From contig JAAZPS010000233.1 in NCBI GenBank assembly GCA_012797095.1, positions 1 to 7,200 of the forward strand: a DNA stretch of 7,200 bases, given 5' to 3'. Positions 1 to 5,537 of the stretch are shown here, piece by piece. The translations under genes were made by a program, and so were the position numbers. Position 1 is the stretch's first letter, and each line of letters opens with the position of its first letter. The notes under the pieces are model-generated. The model did not search any database, was not told the origin of the DNA, and was given only the letters and a program-made list of their open reading frames with translations. The DNA comes from Bacillota bacterium (GTDB taxonomy: Bacteria > Bacillota > Dethiobacteria > DTU022).

Positions 1-2
1 AG

Positions 3-1835
3 CGGCTGCAGGAGATCGAGGATCTCTACCGGCCCTTCCGGCCGAAGCGGCGTACCCGGGCCTCCAGCGCTCGCGAAAGGGGGCTCGCTCCTCTGGCCGA
101 ACAGATCCTGGAGCAGGCGTCGGGCGAGCTTGCCGGGTTGCTTCGACCATTTGTTAACGGTGCGGAGGTGGCCGACGCTGACGCGGCGCTGCAGGGAGCC
201 CGCGATATTGTCGCCGAGATAGTCGCCGATGATCCGCGCGTGCGGCAGCTAGTGCGCACCGCGGCGCTGAAAAAAGGGGTGCTCTATGCCGCCGCAGTTG
301 CCGGTGAAGATCCGGGGGTCTACGAGCAATACAGTGATTTTCAAGAGGCGGTGGCCGTGATACCCTCACACCGCATCCTGGCGGTCAACCGCGGCGAACG
401 TGAGGGTCTTCTTACGGTAAGGCTGGAGCTGCCTGCCGAACGCTGTCTTGAAGGGATGCAGCGGCTCTACCCGCTCCAGCTGCAGTCGCCCTTGGCGCCC
501 CACCTGCAGGAGGCGCTGCTCGATTCCTATAAACGACTCGTGGCCCCGGCCATCGAAAGAGAGATTCGCCGCACCCTGACCGAGCAGGCCGGAGAGAAGG
601 CGATCGCGGTATTTGCGACCAATCTGCGGGCGCTGCTGCTGCAGCCACCCCTTCGCGACAGGGTTGTCCTCGGTCTCGATCCCGGCTTCCGCACCGGCTG
701 CAAAGCAGCGGTGGTCGACGGGACCGGCAAGGTGCTGGCCACTGAAACGATCTATCCCCATCCACCGCAGCGGCGCACCGCCGCAGCGGCCGGGATCGTC
801 ATCGCCCTGATCGAAAGCCATCGGGTGGATCTCATTGTTATCGGCAACGGGACCGCCTCCCGGGAGACCGAGGAATTCGTCGCCGCCCTGCTGCCGGGGC
901 TGCCTCACCCCGTCTCCTACGCCATTGTCAGCGAGGCGGGGGCCTCGGTCTACTCGGCCTCTCCCCTGGCCCGCGAAGAGCTGCCCGAACTGGATGTGAG
1001 CCTGCGCGGCGCTGTCTCCATTGCCCGGCGGATCCAGGATCCCCTGGCAGAGCTGGTCAAGATCGAACCGCGATCGATCGGGGTGGGGCAGTACCAGCAC
1101 GATCTCGACCAGGGCCGGCTCGCCGCCGCTCTCGATGGGGTGGTCGAATCGTGCGTCAACAGTGTGGGGGTCGATCTGAATACCGCCTCCAGCTCACTCC
1201 TCGGCCATGTCGCCGGGATCAAACCCGCCGTGGCCAGAAATATCGTTGCCTACCGGGAACAGCAAGGTAGATTCAGCTCCCGCCGCCAGCTCCTCGAAGT
1301 CCCCCGCCTGGGACCGGCCGCTTACAAACAGTGCGCCGGTTTTCTGCGGATCAAAGGGGGGACAGATCCCCTGGACAACACCCCGGTGCATCCCGAGTCC
1401 TATTCGCTGGCCGGGAAGATCGATGAACTGACCGGGGGGAACCCCGAAGCACTGGCTGCACTCGATGCGGCCGCCCTGGCCCCCGCACTCGGTGCGGGGC
1501 TGCCCACCCTGTGTGATATCATCGCCGCCCTGCAGCAACCGGGTCGCGACCCCCGTGACGAGCTGCCGCCGCCGCTTTTCCGGGCCGGGATCACGCGCCT
1601 GGAGGATCTTGCCGCCGGGATGATCCTTTCGGGCACGGTGCGCAATGTGGTCGATTTTGGGGCCTTTGTCGATCTCGGGGTGGGCCGCGACGGGCTGCTT
1701 CACCGTTCGTCCCTGGGACGGCGCGTGCGCCACCCTGCCGAGATCTTGTCGCCGGGAATGTCCGTTGAAGTGAAAATTATCGCCCTGGATCGGAAACGCG
1801 CCAGGATCTCCCTGGCCCTGATCGCGAAGCAGTGA
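3..1835 (+). CDS. tex: Tex-family S1 RNA-binding transcription accessory protein (5' partial)
   Basis: This is a cytoplasmic nucleic-acid-binding protein of the Tex family, which is linked to transcription and RNA handling. The frame is open from base 3 to the TGA at 1833-1835, giving 610 visible residues. Tex proteins are usually about 720-780 residues, so the N-terminus lies upstream. The visible start, EDLYRPFRPKRRTRA, is the conserved Tex signature before the helical core, so the TTG at 138 is not the true start. Domains in order are the helical Tex core; a YqgF/RNase H-like domain (about 663-1067) opening with VVLGLDPGFRTGCKAAVVD; the very conserved IGVGQYQHDLDQ and VGVDLNTAS block; helix-hairpin-helix motifs (about 1155-1349, with VPRLGPAAYKQCAGFLRI); and a C-terminal S1 domain (about 1623-1826, GTVRNVVDFGAFVDLGVGRDGLLH). 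All expected domains of the visible part are present with no frameshift. Family assignment is very secure; the cellular role is known only in general terms. Confidence 0.96.
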   Translation, partial: RLQEIEDLYRPFRPKRRTRASSARERGLAPLAEQILEQASGELAGLLRPFVNGAEVADADAALQGARDIVAEIVADDPRVRQLVRTAALKKGVLYAAAVAGEDPGVYEQYSDFQEAVAVIPSHRILAVNRGEREGLLTVRLELPAERCLEGMQRLYPLQLQSPLAPHLQEALLDSYKRLVAPAIEREIRRTLTEQAGEKAIAVFATNLRALLLQPPLRDRVVLGLDPGFRTGCKAAVVDGTGKVLATETIYPHPPQRRTAAAAGIVIALIESHRVDLIVIGNGTASRETEEFVAALLPGLPHPVSYAIVSEAGASVYSASPLAREELPELDVSLRGAVSIARRIQDPLAELVKIEPRSIGVGQYQHDLDQGRLAAALDGVVESCVNSVGVDLNTASSSLLGHVAGIKPAVARNIVAYREQQGRFSSRRQLLEVPRLGPAAYKQCAGFLRIKGGTDPLDNTPVHPESYSLAGKIDELTGGNPEALAALDAAALAPALGAGLPTLCDIIAALQQPGRDPRDELPPPLFRAGITRLEDLAAGMILSGTVRNVVDFGAFVDLGVGRDGLLHRSSLGRRVRHPAEILSPGMSVEVKIIALDRKRARISLALIAKQ

Positions 1836-1857
1836 GCCACCGCCCGCACTTTCATGA

Positions 1858-1886
1858 TTGACTGTTCATGGTACCTGCATTACATT
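1858..1886 (+). promoter_or_regulatory. Sigma-70-type promoter for the methyltransferase gene
   Basis: A -35 box TTGACT (1858-1863) and a -10 box TACATT (1881-1886) are separated by exactly 17 bases. The expected transcription start is near 1893. It sits just after the tex stop codon, so the downstream gene can be transcribed independently. It also rules against the in-frame ATG at 1854, which would lie upstream of the transcript start. Inferred from consensus match only. Confidence 0.6.
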
Positions 1887-1925
1887 AGAGCCAACCCCGG
1901 TAACCTTTGGAAAGGCGGCCCCGAT

Positions 1926-2816
1926 ATGGATCTGCGTCAAGCTATCGGTGAGAAGAAGATGATCTTGCTCGATGGAGCGATGGGCACCCAGCTGGCTGCC
2001 CGCGGGTTGGAGATGAGCTGCGCAAACAATATCACTCACCCCGCCGATGTGCTGGAGATCCACCGGTCCTATCTCGACTGCGGCTGCGATGCCCTGATCA
2101 CTAACACCCTGACGATGAACCGCCTCTATCTTGAAACCCATAAGCTGAACCTCGATCTCGAGGCGGTCAACCGGAGCGGGGTTGAGCTGGCCCGCAGGGC
2201 CGCCCGGAACGGACAGTTCGTTCTGGGGGATATGAGCGCAACGGGGCAGATGCTTGAGCCGTACGGCCCTTATTCGGAAATAGAAGTTTACGAAATATTT
2301 CTCGAGCAGGCTGCAATTCTCGCTGACGCCGGGGTGGACGGATTCATCCTGGAAACCTTTGTTGATCTCCGGGAGGCCCGCTGTGCACTGCGCGGCTGCC
2401 TCGACGCAGCCGTTCTGCCGGTGCTGGTCACCCTCTCCTTTGCCACCACTGCCAGGGGTGGCCGCACGATCATGGGCGATATCGCCGGGCAGGCTGCAGA
2501 GCTGCTGGCCGAAGAGGGCGCCTGTGCCGTTGGGGCAAATTGTGGGGAGCTGGCCCCATCCGAGATGGCCGCAATCATGGGGGCCATGCGTGCGCATGTC
2601 AGCCTACCTCTCATCGCCCAGCCCAATGCGGGAAAGCCCCGCCTGGAGCAAGGGCGGACCGTCTTTGATCTACCGCCGCATGCCTTTGCGGTAGGGATCC
2701 TCGACTGTATCAAGAGCGGGGCCGGGATCGTCGGGGGATGCTGCGGCACCTCCCCCGGGCATATCACCGCTGTGGCCAGGGCGATCGGCCGGACCCTGCC
2801 GGAGCAGAAAAAGTAG
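1926..2816 (+). CDS. Stand-alone homocysteine S-methyltransferase-domain protein
   Basis: This is a 296-residue cytoplasmic protein made of one homocysteine S-methyltransferase (TIM-barrel) domain, as in the N-terminal module of MetH or in MmuM. Family members transfer a methyl group to the thiol of homocysteine, held by a zinc ion. Seen in the sequence: the N-terminal ILLDGAMGTQLAARGL motif (residues 13-28), TNTLTMNR (59-66), GANCGE (203-208) and GGCCGTSPGHI (270-280). Cys206, Cys272 and Cys273 are therefore the expected zinc ligands. No folate-binding, cobalamin-binding or methylenetetrahydrofolate reductase domain is attached, so the methyl donor is unknown: it could be a separate corrinoid protein, S-methylmethionine or another donor. 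The frame stays open back to an ATG at 1854, but I chose the ATG at 1926. It follows a GGAAAGG ribosome site (1909-1915), lies downstream of the promoter, and gives the normal family N-terminus. Confidence 0.88.
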   Translation: MDLRQAIGEKKMILLDGAMGTQLAARGLEMSCANNITHPADVLEIHRSYLDCGCDALITNTLTMNRLYLETHKLNLDLEAVNRSGVELARRAARNGQFVLGDMSATGQMLEPYGPYSEIEVYEIFLEQAAILADAGVDGFILETFVDLREARCALRGCLDAAVLPVLVTLSFATTARGGRTIMGDIAGQAAELLAEEGACAVGANCGELAPSEMAAIMGAMRAHVSLPLIAQPNAGKPRLEQGRTVFDLPPHAFAVGILDCIKSGAGIVGGCCGTSPGHITAVARAIGRTLPEQKK

Positions 2817-2935
2817 GGATGGAGCAGTGCGCGGCCGCGGCCTGTTCTTTGTTTATCATGCACCGGAAAGAGACGGCTGGCCGTGATATACCGAAAGCGT
2901 AATTTTTGACAAACAATATAAACGATCTTCCACTT

Positions 2936-2964
2936 GCCCCGGGGGCTCACCGGGGGCTTTTTTT
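2936..2964 (+). terminator. Intrinsic terminator after the methyltransferase gene
   Basis: GCCCCGG pairs with CCGGGGGC around a short loop (one unpaired G), immediately followed by seven T (2958-2964). It lies 120 bases after the stop codon at 2816 and closes that transcription unit. Confidence 0.85.
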
Positions 2965-3000
2965 AAAAATGATCTGCCCACCTCCGTTATCAAGAGCACC

Positions 3001-3035
3001 CTGTATAGAATACTGATATAATTGTGAATATACAG
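3001..3035. repeat. Spaced inverted repeat around a promoter (candidate operator)
   Basis: CTGTATA (3001-3007) and TATACAG (3029-3035) are perfect 7-bp inverted arms separated by 21 bases, with the -10 box in the middle. The arms are two helical turns apart (28 bp between equivalent positions is about 2.7 turns). A smaller dyad, GTAT-AGA-ATAC (3003-3013), overlaps the left arm. The placement suits a regulator that covers the promoter, but no regulator is identified. Confidence 0.45.
3014..3022 (+). promoter_or_regulatory. Extended -10 promoter for the dehydratase-like gene
   Basis: TGATATAAT is a perfect extended -10 element (TGN followed by TATAAT at 3017-3022). No good -35 box lies 16-18 bases upstream, which is normal for extended -10 promoters. 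Transcription would start near 3029 and leave an untranslated leader of about 240 bases before the ATG at 3269. Confidence 0.55.
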
Positions 3036-3073
3036 ACCACGTTAACCGGTCATCCTGTTTCCCGTTCATTGAG

Positions 3074-3084
3074 GGAGGTGATCC
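3074..3084 (+). other. Ribosome-site-like sequence with no clear gene
   Basis: GGAGGTGATCC matches the full complement of the 3' end of 16S rRNA over 11 bases, much stronger than the ribosome site of any gene in this window. No credible start codon with a real reading frame follows at normal spacing. A GTG at 3095 opens only seven codons, and a GTG at 3078 overlaps the site itself and opens 24 codons. It may serve a leader peptide, act as a ribosome standby site, or be chance. Confidence 0.35.
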
Positions 3085-3268
3085 TTATCAAGAAGTGGCG
3101 TTATCGGTTTCTCCGTAGCCTGCTATCTGCCATTACAAGCAGCCGCCTGTGAATGGGGGAAATTGACGGCGCTGTTGTTGCAAAAGTAAGTTTAACCGGA
3201 ACAAGCTCCATTCTGCCGGGCAGCCGGAGAGCGGGGATCGGTAAAATCACAGGAAAGGATGAGTCAAG

Positions 3269-4744
3269 ATGGCGATCAAGACAAAAGAGGAATACATCGA
3301 GAGTCTGCATAAAATCGGGCGCAATGCCTTCATTCTGGGAGAGAGGGTCGAGGATATTGTCAACCACCCGATCAACCGACCGGCAGTGAATGCCATGGCC
3401 GAGAGTTATCTTCTGGCCAGCGAGAACAAGGCCAATGGGGTGGGCCGGGCTGTCTCCTACCTGACCGGGGAGCCGGTGAACCGCTACAATGCCCTTAGCC
3501 GGAGCACAGACGATCTGGTGCTGCGCGGCGAGATGGAACGGGCCATGGGGGTCAGAACCGCTGCCGGTTGTCCCCGTTCAACGGGTCACGATGCGATCAA
3601 CGCCGTCTACAGCGTTGCCTACGAGGTCGATGAAAAGTACGGGACGGAATATCTGAAGCGCTTCCAGGCCTGGCTCGAAGAGGTCGAGAAAAATGATTTC
3701 TCGGTCAGCGGGGCGATGACCGATGTCAAGGGTGATCGTTCCAGGCGCCCCTCCGCCCAGGACGATCCCGATATGTACCTGCGCGTGGTGAAGGAGACCC
3801 CCGAAGGGATCGTCGTCAGGGGGGCCAAGGCTCACCAGACCGGGGCGGTGAACTGCCACGAGCACCTGATCATGCCGACGCGGGGGATGACCGAAAACGA
3901 TAAGGCTTACGCCATCTGCTTCGCCATCTCCATCGATACCCCGGGGCTGTATCATATCTACGGCCGCCAGCCTTCCGACACCCGCAAACTGGAGCCGAAC
4001 GCCTCCATCGATCTGGGGCTGCCCCGTTTCGGCGGCTGCGAGACGCTCATGGTCTTCGACGATCTCTTTGTCCCCTGGGAAAGGGTCTTCCTGAACGGCG
4101 AGGTGGAATTCACCTGGCCCCTGGTCAACCGTTTCGCCATCGGCCACCGCTCCTCCTACGGGATGGCAGGGGCCGGCGTCGGCGATGTGATGATCGGGGC
4201 GGCGGTGGCCATGGCCGAGGCCAACGGCGTCGGCAAGAACAAGATCATCTGGGATAAGATCGCCGATCTGATCATCATGAGCAAGATGCTCTACGGCCTC
4301 GGGCTTGCCGCCATGGTCAAGGGCAGACCGACCCCTTCCGGGATCTATCTCGCCGACTATGTTCTTGGGGGCGTGGCCAAGTACAACGCCACCCATCTGC
4401 CCTTCTCCATGAGCCGCCTGGGCCAGGATATCTGCGGTGGTCTGGTGGCGACGATGCCCGGCGAAGCCGATCTGCGCAACGAGGAGATCGGCAAATTCAT
4501 TGAAAAATATCTCAAGGGGGTCTCCCACATTCCCACCGAGCACCGCATGCGCATGATCCGGCTGGTCGAGTGCATGTCGATGGGCTCCATGTCGGCCGAT
4601 CTGATGACCATGGGGCTACATGGGGCCGGCTCGCCGTACCCCCAGAAGATGATGGTCCTGGCCGATCTGCAGGAGACGATCCCGCAGCTTGTCGAGCTGG
4701 CCATGTACCACGCCGGCATTCTCGACGAGATCAATGCCCCCTAG
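3269..4744 (+). CDS. 4-hydroxybutyryl-CoA dehydratase / HpaB-family flavoprotein lacking cluster cysteines
   Basis: This 491-residue cytoplasmic protein is full length for the family that includes 4-hydroxybutyryl-CoA dehydratase (AbfD, about 490 residues) and 4-hydroxyphenylacetate 3-hydroxylase; the fold is that of acyl-CoA dehydrogenases with FAD. Seen: RPAVNAMAESYLLA (37-50), GAMTDVKGDRSRRPSAQ (148-164), IVVRGAKAHQTGAVNCHEHL (181-200), YGRQPSDTRK (231-240), FGGCETLMVFDDLFVP (254-269), HRSSYG (293-298) and HGAGSP (451-456). Against AbfD as I remember it, the alignment has a constant +1 offset. Thr191, Glu258, His293 and Tyr297 match active-site or ligand residues. The cluster ligands Cys99, Cys103 and Cys299 correspond to Gly100, Ser104 and Ala300. 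Cys101 is present but one position off. The reaction is therefore unknown: a cluster-free paralogue acting on a CoA ester, or an unrelated flavin reaction, are both possible. The ATG at 3269 follows AAAGGA (3254-3259) at good spacing. The gene appears monocistronic. Confidence 0.88.
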   Translation: MAIKTKEEYIESLHKIGRNAFILGERVEDIVNHPINRPAVNAMAESYLLASENKANGVGRAVSYLTGEPVNRYNALSRSTDDLVLRGEMERAMGVRTAAGCPRSTGHDAINAVYSVAYEVDEKYGTEYLKRFQAWLEEVEKNDFSVSGAMTDVKGDRSRRPSAQDDPDMYLRVVKETPEGIVVRGAKAHQTGAVNCHEHLIMPTRGMTENDKAYAICFAISIDTPGLYHIYGRQPSDTRKLEPNASIDLGLPRFGGCETLMVFDDLFVPWERVFLNGEVEFTWPLVNRFAIGHRSSYGMAGAGVGDVMIGAAVAMAEANGVGKNKIIWDKIADLIIMSKMLYGLGLAAMVKGRPTPSGIYLADYVLGGVAKYNATHLPFSMSRLGQDICGGLVATMPGEADLRNEEIGKFIEKYLKGVSHIPTEHRMRMIRLVECMSMGSMSADLMTMGLHGAGSPYPQKMMVLADLQETIPQLVELAMYHAGILDEINAP

Positions 4745-4804
4745 CAAGTGAACCCCGGCGGCAGGTGGACTTCGGTGCCGGGCACCGAAGTTCACTTGCC
4801 GGGG
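4744..4804 (+). repeat. Tandem 17-base repeat plus inverted third copy forming a strong hairpin
   Basis: Copy 1, GCAAGTGAACCCCGGCG (4744-4760), begins on the last base of the dehydratase-like stop codon. Copy 2, GCAGGTGGACTTCGGTG (4761-4777), follows with no gap. An inverted copy lies at 4783-4799. Copies 1 and 2 differ at five positions, all transitions. In RNA, bases 4760-4778 pair with 4782-4800 over 19 bp (two G-U pairs) around a CGG loop. A further CCCCGGC/GCCGGGG stem (4753-4759 with 4798-4804) can extend it past a 3-base bulge. No U-run follows on this strand, so it is not a classical terminator, though it may stall polymerase or protect the 3' end. On the opposite strand a T-run (4815-4820 complement) lies before it, not after. 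Confidence 0.75.
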
Positions 4805-4823
4805 CCGGGCCTGGAAAAAACTC

Positions 4824-4852
4824 TTGACAGGACCGGGAGAGGGTGCCAGGAT
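4824..4852 (+). promoter_or_regulatory. Promoter of the BlaI-like gene
   Basis: A perfect -35 box TTGACA (4824-4829) is followed after 17 bases by CAGGAT (4847-4852), a weak -10 match. Transcription would start near 4859, inside the palindrome at 4855-4882, which is the geometry expected of a repressed promoter. Confidence 0.5.
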
Positions 4853-4854
4853 AA

Positions 4855-4882
4855 CTGCAGGTCTAACGAGTTAAACCTGCAG
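4855..4882. promoter_or_regulatory. 28-bp palindromic operator, probable BlaI-type binding site
   Basis: The outer arms CTGCAGGT (4855-4862) and ACCTGCAG (4875-4882) are perfectly complementary. The inner arms TAAC (4864-4867) and GTTA (4870-4873) are too, with a GA centre. Only one of 13 pairs fails (4863 with 4874). It overlaps the predicted transcription start and ends 16 bases before the start codon of a BlaI/MecI-family gene. These regulators typically bind dyads at their own promoters, so autoregulation is inferred. It could also form a hairpin in the mRNA leader. Confidence 0.65.
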
Positions 4883-4898
4883 AAAGAGAGGCGCCCCG

Positions 4899-5315
4899 GT
4901 GGAAAGTGGGAAACTCTTTGATGCCGAGTACCGTTTCATGAATCTGGACTGGCAACATGAGCCGATCAATTCAACAGATCTGGTGAAACTCTGCCGGGAA
5001 GAGGTTGGCTGGAAGAAATCCACGACCTACTCCATGCTCAAACGCCTCTCCAAGCGCGGTATCGTGAAAAACAAAAATGCGGTCGTCTCGGCCCTGACCA
5101 GGCGGAAGCAGGTGCAGAAGTACGAGAGCGAGGCCGTCCTGGAGAAGGCCTTCGACGGTTCGCTGCCTTCGTTCATCGCCGTCCTGAACATGAGCATATC
5201 GGCGAGCTTCGTTGCCCTTGCCGTCATGCTCATCCAGCTGCTGCTCACCGATGCAGCGGTCATCGTGATGAGGCTTTATCACTGGAATCGAAAGAAAGGC
5301 TGGCAGGAGAGATAG
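4899..5315 (+). CDS. BlaI/MecI-family repressor domain fused to a BlaR1/M56-like membrane helix
   Basis: A 138-residue protein. Residues 1-92 form a BlaI/MecI/CopY winged-helix DNA-binding domain: LFDAEYRFMNLDW, then EPINSTDLVKLCREEVGWKK and STTYSMLKRLSKRGIV, ending in KYESEAVLEKAFDGSLPSF. Ordinary members continue into an acidic SEEE..ELKRL-type dimerisation helix and end near 120-130 residues. Here the protein instead continues VLNMSISASFVALAVM (95-110) and LIQLLLTDAAVIV, a hydrophobic helix. This strongly resembles the first membrane segment at the N-terminus of BlaR1/M56 sensor peptidases (typically LNMSISAS.L.LAVLLLRLLLKKAP). It then stops after a short basic tail, WNRKKGWQER. I infer an in-frame deletion between neighbouring blaI and blaR1 genes, leaving a membrane-anchored repressor or a decaying remnant. 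The start is the GTG at 4899, seven bases after GAGAGG (4886-4891). A palindromic operator precedes it and a terminator follows. Confidence 0.8.
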   Translation: MESGKLFDAEYRFMNLDWQHEPINSTDLVKLCREEVGWKKSTTYSMLKRLSKRGIVKNKNAVVSALTRRKQVQKYESEAVLEKAFDGSLPSFIAVLNMSISASFVALAVMLIQLLLTDAAVIVMRLYHWNRKKGWQER

Positions 5316-5354
5316 CCAGTAGCCAGTCCTGGCTCAACAGGGTTCTGGAAAGAG

Positions 5355-5387
5355 GCGGCGGTGCAATCAGCACCGCCGCTTTACTTT
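5355..5387 (+). terminator. Intrinsic terminator after the BlaI-like gene
   Basis: A perfect 10-bp stem, GCGGCGGTGC (5355-5364) with GCACCGCCGC (5370-5379), encloses a five-base AATCA loop and is followed by TTTACTTT. It lies 40 bases after the stop codon at 5315 and isolates the amidase gene downstream. Confidence 0.9.
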
Positions 5388-5464
5388 AAAGAGAAAAAGT
5401 CTCGTTACAGGGGCTGCTTCTCCCGGATCTACAAATATTTCTTCCAGCAGGATATTACCAATTG

Positions 5465-5497
5465 TTGACGAATGATTCCTGCAGATGCCGCTATTAT
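5465..5497 (+). promoter_or_regulatory. Weak candidate promoter for the amidase gene
   Basis: TTGACG (5465-5470) and TATTAT (5492-5497) match the boxes fairly well, but the spacer is 21 bases, longer than optimal. A promoter is expected here because a strong terminator lies upstream at 5355-5387. The boxes may therefore be real but weak, or activator-dependent. Confidence 0.3.
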
Positions 5498-5537
5498 CAT
5501 GTGGGGAGTGAACCTTCATCAGGCTTTAGGGGGAACC

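Larger units (their letters stand above)
2817..3268. other. 452-base gene-free region
   Basis: No convincing protein gene lies between the methyltransferase stop and the dehydratase-like start. The stretch holds an intrinsic terminator (2936-2964), a spaced inverted repeat enclosing an extended -10 box (3001-3035), and a leader of roughly 240 bases with an unexpected ribosome-site-like sequence (3074-3084). I recognise no known riboswitch class here. The 8-base word TTAACCGG occurs twice in direct orientation (3042-3049 and 3192-3199), which may be chance. Confidence 0.7.

Noticed and set aside
2858..2902. 14-codon open frame after the methyltransferase gene
   Set aside because: It has no ribosome site and no supporting feature; it is expected by chance.
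2906..2911. Perfect TTGACA that could be a -35 box
   Set aside because: At 17-base spacing the -10 position reads TCCACT, and the transcript would run at once into the terminator at 2936-2964.
3095..3118. Seven-codon GTG leader peptide downstream of the strong ribosome-like site
   Set aside because: Spacing from the site is about 16 bases, which is long, and the peptide has no runs of one amino acid that would suggest attenuation. Kept only as part of the leader observation.
3153..3389. Open frame of 78 codons starting in the leader and overlapping the dehydratase-like gene
   Set aside because: It overlaps the well-supported gene in another frame, has no proper ribosome site, and its translation looks like no protein family.
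3578..4543. Long minus-strand open frame (321 codons) opposite the dehydratase-like gene
   Set aside because: It is an antisense shadow of a clearly coding GC-rich gene. Its translation is rich in Gly, His and Asp with no domain pattern. The minus-strand frames at 366-1100 and 5541-6461 are rejected for the same reason.
5169..5315. Frameshift as the reason for the odd BlaI C-terminus
   Set aside because: The normal BlaI tail does not appear in the other + frames here, while the actual frame reads smoothly into an M56-like helix. A deletion fusion explains it better.
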